Shown: positions 51,901-64,000 of the stretch, one piece after another | Numbering within the stretch: position 1 is the first letter of the stretch | How the letters are laid out: each line of letters opens with the position of its first letter | Source: Mesaphorura yosii | Lineage: Eukaryota > Arthropoda > Collembola > Poduromorpha > Tullbergiidae | DNA length: 64,000 bases | Direction: 5' to 3' | NCBI GenBank assembly: GCA_009869945.1 | Contig: WIXG01000114.1 | Coordinates: forward strand, 142,382-206,381 | The notes under the pieces: model-generated | Databases searched by the model: none | Seen by the model: the letters and a program-made list of their open reading frames with translations, nothing else | What the model was told of the DNA's origin: nothing | Program-made: the position numbers and the translations under genes

Positions 51901-52649
51901 AGAAGCAAGATCAGGGAGTCATCCATCGAACGAAGTGTCCGAAGAGGATGAACAGCAGGCATCCTCCACGACTAATCAGGCAGTGCCCTCATCGCCTGTG
52001 ACACCAACACAGCCACCTCCTCCGGCGCCGACTCAGCCTCCGCCACCACCGCCAAAGCAACATCCGCTCCTACAACCCACAGCTATTCCAGCGTTTCAGC
52101 CAATCCCATCGTCCTTCTCGCCTCAACTGCACATGATGCAGCAGCCGCATCAGCTTCAGCCTCACATGCTGCCCAATCAAGTGCAAGGGTATCAGCCGCT
52201 GCCGTCTCAATATCCTCAGCCGTATCAACACCACCATCAGGACCTTCACCTCCAACCAAAAATCAAGCCATCTCAGCCGCTAGACTACGATGACCTCATC
52301 ACAGGCCCTCCACTCGATGTAACCTCTGCGAATCAGAGGAGCGTGAGTGCCAACGAGCCAAGGGACATAATAGTCAAGTCAAGTTTCAGTCACGACGGCG
52401 GAGCGTCATCACAAAGCTCAAAAGCAGGTACAAGTACAACTTCAAAGTCAAGGCCATAGGAGCCGGATTCAAAAACTGAATGCTCACGTACGCATAATTT
52501 CATTTTCAGAGAAATCAGTAAGCGGCTGGAAAGGAGCGATAGAGAAAGTGCCGTTGGACGACGGTATCAAGTTTGTGCTACCCGGCGGAGGAGCGAAGGC
52601 GACGGGCAGCATACAGTGGGGAGGGTTCCAGCCCATGCCCCAAGAATAG
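45971..52649 (+). CDS. Giant secreted Pro/Gln/Thr-rich mucin-like protein, not recognised
   Basis: Four coding exons, 45971-47333, 47422-47654, 47717-52427 and 52510-52649, join in phase to 2,148 codons. I start at the ATG 45971 (context caaaATG), which gives a signal peptide, MSTITLKLVELLLFILAVLASC; the exon begins at 45926 after tttgcag. Residues about 140-440 are Gln/Pro/His-rich. A furin-type RMKR lies at 499-502, followed by a short ordinary stretch (PGIFGMDGGKPFYLDKD). Threonine-rich, probably O-glycosylated blocks sit near 645-670 and 1225-1305. Acidic and Tyr-rich parts (EYDYDN, YEAYYEDYPEEP) alternate with polyproline-His runs to the C terminus, which ends WGGFQPMPQE. No Cys-rich chitin-binding domain was seen. 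Low complexity and a secretion signal suggest extracellular matrix, cuticle, mucus or silk-like material, but that is inference. The 4.7 kb exon 3 is one uninterrupted frame. Confidence 0.85.
48053..48129 (+). repeat. Threonine-codon (ACN) repeat block 1
   Basis: Runs of ACG/ACA/ACC/ACT coding near-pure threonine with a few Glu and Pro, residues about 645-670 of the mucin-like protein. Codons are mixed, so this is more than a plain microsatellite: threonine seems kept while codons vary. Confidence 0.85.
49795..50038 (+). repeat. Threonine-codon (ACN) repeat block 2
   Basis: Three to five runs of 8-15 threonine codons separated by PAP, AP and EPP spacers, broken once by a basic segment (SSRKPIRRKST). 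It corresponds to residues about 1225-1305 of the mucin-like protein, a likely mucin-type O-glycosylation region. The antisense strand is also open here (Val/Gly-rich), which is a by-product of the repeat. Confidence 0.85.
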
Positions 52650-54110
52650 GACGACGAGTTAGTTAGTAGTTAATTGTTGGATACTGGGGTTGTACAATAT
52701 TTGTAATTAATATCGATCTTCAAGTTCATCGATCATCGAGCCGGGTTTTGCTAACACGACACTAATTTGTACCATTCTTAAATTATTTAGTTCAAGATTT
52801 ATAATTTGTTGTCGTTATTCGCCAGTCGCTAATTTATTGCTACCTGAATATTACTTACTAATAAGCATTAACAGCAGCGAAAAGCGACACGATTGACAGA
52901 CATTTAATTTATTACGTACAATGTACGCATGACCTTTTCCAGTCGTTAATGGCATGACTGAAGTATTACACGTTTTCTATCATTTTTATCGTTGTTTTGC
53001 GCTGTTTGCTGTTTGTTGTGTCCTGCACGGCGAGACCAAATGTTAAAAAAGTTTTATTTTTTGTTATGTTCATATTACATTTTTGTAATGCATGTTAAAC
53101 ATCGTGAGTAAACTTGGAAAGTGGAAAATGTGCCGGTGCTTGTATGCAATACGATTGATTTTCATTTTTACAATTTCGCCGAGACAGCGACCACGACCCA
53201 CACCCTTTGCTAGAAATCTCCTGTTCCATTCCATGTACTCTGTCGGCCTTCACGAGTTGGATATGATATATTGGACTGGCCCACTTTCACCATTCACCTG
53301 AGTCATGGCAAAATCAAAATTGTTTAATCAATTTGGTTATGTCAAGATTTTGTCTTCTCTTGCGTTCGCAGTTTGCATGCGGCATGCCATATGCACCTTC
53401 GTTCGTCTTTCGCAACTGCGAAGCAAATAAAATAAATGTCCGTCCAACCAACTATCAAAACGAACGCAAATGGAATAAATTATTCCATAACTTCCATAAC
53501 GCAACGCGCCGCAGCAAAGCACGTCGAGAGTGCGTGCTTGCACATAATGCAATGGAATATTGATTGAAGATTAAAGTATTTGCTGACTAGATGACGACAG
53601 GGAACAAACAACCGTTCATTCTCACCTATTCTTTTCGGCATTTGTGGCATCGAACCTTCATCGAATCTGCTCCTACCGTCGGTTTTTTACTCCTACTTAA
53701 ATGTTCCGCTGCTGCTTTTTGGTTTTGTTGTTGGCTGTCTTGTGTGGAAATCGTTCAAATCCTCCAGTCATTAAAGTCTGCAGCTGCCCCAAATTCTGAG
53801 CTCTGGGCATCAAACAGTCGAAGAAATGCTGATTTCATGCATGCGGTTTGCTTTGATAGTTGCAGGAGAAGTTACAGATTACACAGCTATTAAGCTATTA
53901 CAGAAATTCCACGTGCTGAGCCAATCTGTCCGCCATTTTAAGTGATTGAATGTTAAAACTTCGACTTGCTTTCCTTGGGAAATCGACTGAATCAAATGCC
54001 AAGTTTTATTGAATAGCTCGTACTCACGAATAATTAAATACAAATTAATGTAGTTTAGTTCAATTAAATTTAACATTAAATTGGAAAATGTGATAGTAGC
54101 ATAACTGTGT
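52650..54110. other. Convergent 3' regions of the mucin-like and PP2A genes
   Basis: The two genes point toward each other, so this 1.46 kb should be their 3' untranslated regions plus any spacer. No coding exon is seen. A minus-strand AATAAA (TTTATT on the plus strand at 54005-54010) suits PP2A; plus-strand AATAAA hexamers near 53424-53480 could serve the mucin-like gene. Confidence 0.55.
54005..54010 (-). terminator. Probable poly(A) signal of the PP2A gene
   Basis: AATAAA on the minus strand, about 100 bases past the PP2A stop codon. Position and orientation fit; not otherwise confirmed. Confidence 0.45.
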
Positions 54111-56432
<2,322 letters not shown>

Positions 56433-59400
56433 TCTTTCTGAACTGCTGATTCAACTGTCAAGTGACAATGGGGTAGTATTATCTATCTGACTTGACCCTT
56501 ACAAAATCCTGTGTTAGTGAACTTATGAAATTACAAATTAACACTTGTTCAGTTCAGTTAAGTAGCTTAGGAGAGTAGAATAGAAGGAGGGCGATAGTCA
56601 AAAAGTTGGGCTGGCAATTTAGTAACGTCACAAAACCTATCAAAAGTATTGTAGCGTGAATTTAGCACAGGATTCTGCGTATAAAACGACTGTCGATCAA
56701 CGAGCTCCACGCTATGGTTTTAATTTTAAAAATTGTAATTTTAAAATTGGATTTCCTTTTGTAGAAATGGCGTCTACTACTTAATAACTGCTTTTATTGC
56801 AGCACACAGCCGAATAGGACAGCTTCGATGGGCTTGTGCACTGACTCTTGCGGCTGCTGGCTAGCTGGCTTGTGTGTTTCCCGAAAGAGAGACAGAACAC
56901 GAAAGAACTTCAAGTGAGGTACGGGTAAGAGAGACCAAGAGAGCTGGGATCGGCGAATGCATACTTTTGCGCGTACTACGTGAATACCGTATACCAGTTT
57001 AAAAAGTGATCAACATATCCACCTCCTCAAGAGGCAGTACATTGTACCGACTGGCACTGACTGACTGCAGCTCTTCACATACAAGCGAGTGATAAAGGCT
57101 TGGCTTGATTCCGGCTACAGAGTCTCACGAAGAAAACGTCGCCTGCGCTGCGATGGAGCTTGTGCCGCCGCCGCCACCGCCGAGTTAAGACAGTCGCCAT
57201 AATTGATACTTCTTCGAAGGTGAGTCGTGAGTGTACTTAACGTTGGTCAAAGGTCATGATGTTACTGGCATTGCAGTGGATTTAGCGTGATACTTTAGCG
57301 GTGTGAGGATCCGTTGCGTTGTGCCAGTCTCCCTGTATCACATTACGTAGGAAATTCTTCCTGCTTTGCAAGCAGTAGCCGGCTCATGCACTAGATGTCT
57401 GCATGCATCTCAGTTTGTATCGTGTATTGAATTGTAACACTGCGTTCGGTCAACTGAGACGAGATTATTGGAAATTAAGTGCTCATTTAACGCTCAGTGG
57501 TGAAGAGGAATTCGTCCCAATAATGAATGCGCAGGGCTTCTTGGCAAGTAATGTACTGCTACTTGCATTCGCAAAATTAATGCAGTACAAAGACACATGA
57601 ATGTTCTCGTGCCGCATGCCGTTTAGAATGTTGCCAATTCTTCCACCAATGTCAAATTACTCAATTAGGTCTCGTGTATGCGATAGGATCGAGAGAGTAG
57701 GCTGTTCGATCAGCCAAGAGAAAGTTGGAAATTATGTCTAATCAGGAACTAGAAGGACAAAGGATAAAAGAACTTACGAAAGCCGAAGACATGTATTCAG
57801 ACGAGAGCACGATGCAATGCATGGCATTGTTTTACAGATTCTGCAATCTGCAAGTTTACTACACAATTTCCCAATTTTCTTGCACGTAATTGCGTAAGTA
57901 TTCGCTTCTGGGACTTCTGGTGTAGACGTTTGACGGATTGTCATTTACCGTGTCGTGCTCGGTTTCGACAGAATATCCAGCGCAAAGTACACTGACCGTC
58001 ATTCCAAATCCATTCGCGAAAATCTCATCTGCGAATACCATGAATAATGTGGAAATCCTAAGCGACGCGACAATCGATGCGTGACCAACATTCATCCAGT
58101 CCAAGGCAGTTTCAGGGACAAGTAGCAAAACAGCAAATTTTGTCACAAAATGCGTACAATCATCGATTGGCCAGAAAACCGGGGTTATCGATAAAGCGAA
58201 GTATTTTGCAATCACGTACGCACGTGCATTTTGCATCGAAGCAAAGCAGCAGATGGACATTAGAAAAGTTTAAAAAGTGCGCATCTAAGATGAACTTTTA
58301 ACACGACAACAATCTTCAATCTTGACCGCTGACTTTACGCAGGAAATAAGAGGAAACCGTTAGCTGGTTTAATACTGTGTTCATGTTCCGATGGTCTGAG
58401 TCATCTCGGCAGTGCAGCTTGTAGTCTTCGTTTCGTGGGAAAGCTGAGCCAAAAACCGAAATCAAGATGATGTTGAATTTTTTGGCGGTCGTGTCAAAAA
58501 CAGTTTTTCAGTGGTACGAACCGAATTTCAAATGCTGTGTTATGTAATACGTTAGTTGTAGTTAATGGCTGGATAGCCATTGCTTTGTTTTTAGTGTAAC
58601 GCATTAAACCTTATTACCATTTCGTGCAGTGAGACTTGCATAACGCAGTGCAGTGCATTTGTTGCAAATCATACTGGAGAAACCTCTGCAAACTCACGTT
58701 TGTAATGCATTTTGCACGCATGCATTTAGGAAATCGTAATAAGGCAATAGTATGAGTAATGAATTGAGGATCAACAGAGATCAAGTATCTAGCATTTAAA
58801 GGGCAATCTTGCCAAATGGCATGGCTGCCAGTTCATTAAACTCGATTGAAGAGTTGTCCAGTTTTTAACACGCAAGGACAACCGCAAAATGGATGAAGTT
58901 TAATCGAGATGGACTTGATCATTCTCACTGTACCCGATTCATTGGAATTGGAGGGAAGCACCACCTTCCTTTCGCTTCGCTACAAGCAGCCGGCAATGGC
59001 AATGAAATGTGTTTTTTGTTTCGCTTCTAAAAGACTGGTTTAACTGGTTTGATTGATTTCTAGTCTTCTCGTCGAGTCCAGGTTTACGTACACGTACCTG
59101 GGAGCCTGCAAGCTTCGTGCACTTGATTACATGAGTGACATTGCACTTTAAGATTTTAAAGGGTATTCATACAGAATCCAATCGAACTTTTACACTGCCC
59201 GTGTTCGTGTTAAGAGTGGCGAGTATGCAAGATGTGATAGCGGTTGAAATTAGCAGGTATGAGACCGGTGGGCTCATACATAAGATGCAGACGTGTGTAA
59301 CGAAGACCAACAAATGGACAATAATGAGAAACTGTGTAAACTGTTGTAGTCAGTAACGAAATGAGACTGCATCAGTACTGGCATTGTAAGCAGTGAAAGA

Positions 59401-59525
59401 TCCAAGGCGAAGAACCAAGAACAGCATGTAAAAGAAGAGGCTTCACACGTTCGCGTTACATTATCCGCCGTAGTGTACCAAACTGATTCACAATGACTTG
59501 ACTGTTAGATAACGCTATTATAACA
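56433..59525. other. Divergent promoter and 5' region between PP2A and the mitochondrial carrier
   Basis: The two genes are head to head. The PP2A promoter should lie just above 56432. A likely first, non-coding exon of the carrier ends at 57219 (cgaag|gtgagt). Further right, an unassigned minus-strand frame of 133 codons (57859-58260) has no recognisable motif. No conserved exon is seen before 59526. Confidence 0.5.
57153..57188 (+). promoter_or_regulatory. Polyproline upstream ORF in a probable 5' UTR exon
   Basis: An 11-codon frame, ATG to TAA, reads MELVPPPPPPS. It sits 31 bases before a good donor (gtgagt at 57220) in a stretch that looks like a 5' untranslated exon of the plus-strand carrier gene. 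Six consecutive prolines slow ribosomes and need eIF5A in all eukaryotes studied, so translation of this peptide could tune the downstream start. That the exon belongs to the carrier transcript is inference. Confidence 0.35.
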
Positions 59526-62500
59526 ATGGTCTTATGTGATAGCAGCATCGGCAATGGTACGAGTAAGAAGACGAGCGCTGAAGATGCATCATTAAAATTG
59601 TTGACCATTCAAGATGAAGAGAGCAGTAACTTTTCACGTCTGACGGTGGTAGCAGCTGCTCACGAAGCGGCTTCGACCATAATCCACAGCCATAGTGACA
59701 ATTATCAGAACAGAGGAGCCGGAATTGAAGAGACCGTCGTGGCCGTTCGGAAAGTGCAGGATTTCGACTTTGACAACACCGACCATCGTGCGACTATAAA
59801 TAGCCGCAGCCTGTCAAGTTCCTCATCACCATCAACGATTGCGACAGGTTAGTCGTGTCATAAGCTCATAATTCATACCTTTGAACGTAAATAGAAGTTA
59901 ACAGAAGCGCAACGCAACGACCAGCGGTCATTAGAATTGTAAATTACAAATACCTCGAATGCACGGCAGCAACAATAACGGACCTCGGAAGTTTGAAATA
60001 AGCATGCACACAGATGAACTCTTTTCAGCAACGCAACAACTGTCTTGAGCAATACGTGTTTATCTGACCGGATCACAGAAGTCGAGTCTAAAGCACATAG
60101 CATGTGGGGCAGGCCGGAGATGCGGTACCGCAACACGCAATTCACTATATGCATTAAGTAATTAAGCCCAGCGGAATTTTTCTTAGTGATTTTGATTTTA
60201 TTTGGGGCACAGTCCTTTGAACTCTTCGAATTCGTAAATACGAGTACGAGAATTGAATTGGCAAGTCTTTTGACGTGAGACCACCGATAGACAACAAGGC
60301 AGCAGTGCTCGTGAGACAGCTTAGCGTAGTATGATAGCACTTATCTTGTAGGACAGGCACTGCTAATGTGCATTATTATGATAGACTTGGCATTTGAACT
60401 TCAGACTCTCAACTTTGATCAGCTCGTCTCTTGCCTCATTTCATTTATATTTTATGGCGTGTACCACGTATTAATACAGAGTTAGTGTGTTGGTGACTGA
60501 TAATTAGGTCCAGTCCACTCGTGGTACGTCGTACGTGTGAGAATTTATATTTTCATGAGAAACTGTGCGCGAAGCTCATTTCCATCTTATTCACCGTGTC
60601 AGTGTCAGTTTGTTTTGTGTCGTAAACGATGAAGCCTCTAAGTTTGATTGTCTTGTTTGGATTCTTAAACAGTTTCATCGAGCCCGACGACCGCAGCACG
60701 AGAAGCCTCGTCGTCACTGCATCAGCCTCAACCAGTGGCTCCACAGACGCAGACCATCAAGATGAGTGACCATCGTACGATCGAGTTTGTGATGAAGTCC
60801 TTACTTTCTGGTGGTATGTGAAAGTTTTTTTCCGTCCAATAAATAGGATATGCCCTGCCATGCAGTGACGTGCTGTACGTCCGCGTACACATAGAAATTT
60901 TCGTTTGTACTTCATTCATTCTTGTTGCATGGGGCTCAGGATGAGTTATTCCTAATTTGCATAAGAATAACTGAATAACCCTAATTCACACTCGTACTTT
61001 GCAGTGTGGTTTCTTGCTTCTTTCACAAATGGGCTTTTAAAGTTTTCAAAGTGAGATGTAAGCTGATTAGGATGGCATGATGGCGGGCACCGCACCACAA
61101 GTTTATCGATTGTTATGATAATTGTCAGCCCACTTCCTTTTCCCTCACAACTTCGGACAATGCGTTGCGTGTTGCGTCTTTCTTCTGAAGAAATTCATAC
61201 TTCCCTTATCCTCTTTGTGGTGACGGAATTTTAGAATTGCAAAATTTGAGACATTTTGTAATTTACTCTTACAAGAGATGAACCATACGAATGAGACACG
61301 CTAGCGTCATTTATGAAATCGCAAGATCGTCTTATTGTGCATTACGTACTCCAGAGTTCCTGTATTGATTAAAAGAACTTAAAAGAAACTTTGCATTCCA
61401 ATCATAGGATTCCGATCGTTAATGTCACAGACATGACACGGCGCGGGTTCGAAGGTTATATGTTTGAGTGATGAAATTATTCACAATGCATGGCACTCTG
61501 TGGTGAAGGTTAAGGTTCGAATTCTTGATATTCCTTGTCATTTATTTGACACGATGGCCTTGATAAATGTATGGTAAGCTAGAAATTGTTTATTTTGTGT
61601 GCGGTGAAGGTAGGACCGAAGACTTTTGTGAGATATTGGGGTTTCCAAAAAGTGTTGACAATGGATTGATTCCCAGCATTGTCCCGTCTGATTATTACGC
61701 ACTATTCCGCATTTACCATTACGAATGGCGAATTTAGTGTCGTGTCATGCTTGAACGTCATATTAGTCTGGAGGGTAGGAATCTCCATTGTTGCGTAGAA
61801 GCTTCTCATACTGCACTGAAGACACTGATTTAAAGCATCAGACTGTGAAAGATGTCCCAGAACTGAACAGATGTTGTGTGCCGAATTCAAGTGCAACTGA
61901 TGTTCTTAATGGCGATTCGGTTATTTACATTTTATTATGACATAATCCTTTCAATGTCATCTTTTATTCCCTTCTTGGTTCGTACTTTTACACTTCATTC
62001 GACATTGGGGATTAACGTCTAATTATAGATTTACGGGTTTGGTAGTTAAGAGCAAAAGCGGTGAGCTAAAGCAGTCAATCTTGGCTAGTAGAGGCAAGTA
62101 GCGCACGACGAGTAAATATTCCGTCACATCATAATTGGTACAACAAATGTGCTGATGATGTATGATGTTTGATAGCTTTGTCGTCTAGTACAATGTCAAT
62201 ATTTCACTAATTTGTCTTGCTCCTTCTTTCAATCACAGGAGTTGCTGGAATGTGCGCAAAAACAGCCGTCGCACCACTGGACCGAATCAAAATCCTACTA
62301 CAAGCACATTCAAGCCATTACAAACACTTGGGCGTCTTTAGCGGTCTCAAAGGAATTGTCGAGAAGGAAAAATTCCTAGCATTATATAAAGGTACTGATT
62401 ACGCATGCTTTTTAATGGCCTTCAATGTAATCACACAAATTGAATTCACAGGAAATGGAGCTCAAATGGTCAGAATATTCCCTTATGCAGCTACGCAGTT

Positions 62501-63791
62501 TACTTCGTACGAAGCGTACAAAAAGCTATTTGGAGAAAAATCTCGGGTGGGTAACTTTTTCGCTGGATCGGCGGCTGGAGTCACGGCAGTTGCTCTGACA
62601 TATCCTCTGGACACCATTAGGGCGAGATTAGCTTTTCAGGTAAAACAAAACACGGAAATCTACTTCCATCAGGCCACCCACTCATGCGATGTTTAATCAT
62701 TCTACAGGTGTCTGGAGAACATGTTTATAATGGTATTTATTCGTGCGCAATTAGTATTTTTAAGCACGAAGGTGGAGTGCGGGCACTTTATCGAGGATTC
62801 ACTCCGACAGGTAAATTTAATCACGTTCATGTATGTCCTGAATGCTCATTTCAGTTTTGACCTTCTTACGCCTTTACAGTTTGCGGAATGGTTCCTTACG
62901 CTGGTCTGAGTTTCTACTGTTTCGAATCCTTCAAGTATGTTTGTATGAAGTACTTTCCTGTAGTCAGCTGTAACGCCAATTCAAGAAACACAGGAGGACT
63001 AGAGCTATTAATTCACTTTAAACTATTATGCGGAGGTATCGCTGGTGCTGTTGCACAGTCAGTTAGCTATCCGTTAGATGTAACAAGGCGGAGGATGCAG
63101 CTTGCAATGATGAACGAGTCTACACGAAAATTCGGGTAAAATTTTGTTTACATCAAGCTTTAAGTGCTGTACAGATATTGTACCATTATTTTTGGGGTGT
63201 CAATTTTTCGATCTTGAGAATAATTCTTATGCAAGAGTACCCTTATGGAAAAACACTCTTTCTCATGAAGAATGTGTCGTAAAATGTTTTTTTTTCTGCA
63301 AAAAAGAATCATTTTCATGGTCGAAAAAATGTTAACCTTTATTTTTGGTGGCTGGTATTTGCAAGAAGGTGATGGTTGCTAACTTACTTTTAAATTCCAT
63401 TTTAATATGCTACTGATGTTTCTGCTCTGGGAACTTTGAAATGGGTATTTGCAATTTCCTCCTTACTGGCGATGGCGCTTTTACGACGGTGGTGTGTTCC
63501 ATTCTGTACCAAACGTTCGGTGTATAAAATTTGTAGAAGGTATTAAATTATTATGGAGGTTTATTACGGTGCACATTGTACTAATGAGAATTTTTATGTA
63601 TTTGCAGCATGGGCATGTTCCAAACACTTCGACTGATTTACAGTGAGAACGGAGTCTGGCGTGGTTTATATCGTGGAATGAGCATCAACTACCTGAGAGC
63701 TATCCCGATGGTGGCCGTTTCATTTACAACGTACGAACTAGTGAAGCAGCTGCTGAATATGGATACGGGGTTAGCAATTAAAACAGGATAA
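59526..63791 (+). CDS. SLC25A16: Mitochondrial carrier, SLC25A16 (Graves disease carrier) type, 7 coding exons
   Basis: Inner-membrane solute carrier, linked in yeast and animals to mitochondrial coenzyme A supply. Exons: 59526-59847, 60673-60813, 62239-62391, 62452-62639, 62708-62810, 62880-63135, 63608-63791. Phases agree; 448 aa. Three carrier repeats each have the signature: PLDRIK, PLDTIR, PLDVTR. HSSHYKHLGVF and LYRGMSINYLRAIP match vertebrate SLC25A16 closely, better than SLC25A42. The core begins in exon 2 (FVMKSLLSGG|VAGMCAKT). Exon 1 and the start of exon 2 would add about 137 Ser/Thr-rich residues before the ATG at 60762. From that ATG the protein is 311 aa, close to the usual size (human 332). 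I report the long form because exon 1 to exon 2 splices in frame (gcgacag|gttagt to ttaaacag|tttcatc), but the short form may be the main one. Confidence 0.88.
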
Positions 63792-63889
63792 CATTCGAAG
63801 CGAAAGAATTACATACCACTTATTATATTTCTCACCGCGAATGTACTTTAATCCTCATCAAAGAAAATGTACTGCATTTCTCCTCAAAA

Positions 63890-63895
63890 AATAAA
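63890..63895 (+). terminator. Probable poly(A) signal of the mitochondrial carrier gene
   Basis: AATAAA about 100 bases past the carrier stop codon. The 105 bases after it to the window end show nothing else. Confidence 0.6.
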
Positions 63896-64000
63896 TTTTG
63901 TCTCCCCATAAAGTCCACTTTTCTCATTAAAAAGCTATATTTAGCCACTGACATGACTCACTGGACGAAAGTACAGCGAGTAGAGCAAAAAGGCGCAGCG

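Noticed and set aside
57859-58260. 133-codon minus-strand open frame between PP2A and the carrier
   Set aside because: No recognisable family, no splice or promoter context; length compatible with chance.
61441-61520. ggttcgaa-like boxes resembling a tRNA T-loop
   Set aside because: No matching A-box, acceptor stem or cloverleaf around them.

Overview
This is a eukaryotic, intron-rich nuclear window, most likely from an arthropod. Every conserved gene is split by GT-AG introns. The tolloid and CaMKII proteins read closest to insect forms that I know (tolloid IDGNFSG...HKTLFKQ...MRHWEN; Ca[19 protein letters not shown]). The species cannot be named from the sequence alone.

Layout, left to right. 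(1) 204-302, minus: first coding exon of a PDZ protein of the Zasp/PDLIM/Enigma type, continuing off the left edge. (2) 5421-15107, plus: a complete tolloid/BMP1 astacin metalloprotease in 24 coding exons (1,098 aa; protease-CUB-CUB-EGF-CUB-EGF-CUB-CUB). (3) 15108-24646: a long stretch without a recognisable gene. (4) 24647-40246, plus: CaMKII, with many very small exons and a variable linker (532 aa, or 558 aa with an optional exon). (5) 45971-52649, plus: a very large secreted Pro/Gln/Thr-rich mucin-like protein (2,148 aa, 4 coding exons), not recognised. (6) 54111-56432, minus: protein phosphatase 2A catalytic subunit (310 aa, 5 exons). (7) 59526-63791, plus: a mitochondrial carrier of the SLC25A16 (Graves disease carrier) type (448 aa, or 311 aa from an internal start). 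In all five full genes the splice phases match at every junction and the spliced length divides by three, which supports the models.

The most interesting signal is a family of nested antisense units that I do not recognise. One lies in tolloid intron 3 (6258-7054) and two lie in CaMKII introns (32237-33081 and 38375-39730). They share motifs, an intron at the same place and phase, and cysteine/histidine-rich zinc-finger-like regions. Each looks damaged in a different way: one is cut short at its 3' end, one lacks its 5' part, and one carries an in-frame TAA. Because they keep introns, they were probably spread as DNA (a mobile element or a captured gene), not through processed mRNA.

Other points of note are a tandemly duplicated CaMKII microexon (YPSPE / YPE), a duplicated splice donor in tolloid, a polyproline upstream ORF between the PP2A and carrier genes, and long threonine-codon repeats in the mucin-like gene. 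The neighbouring genes have no obvious shared pathway; this is ordinary animal gene order, not an operon.
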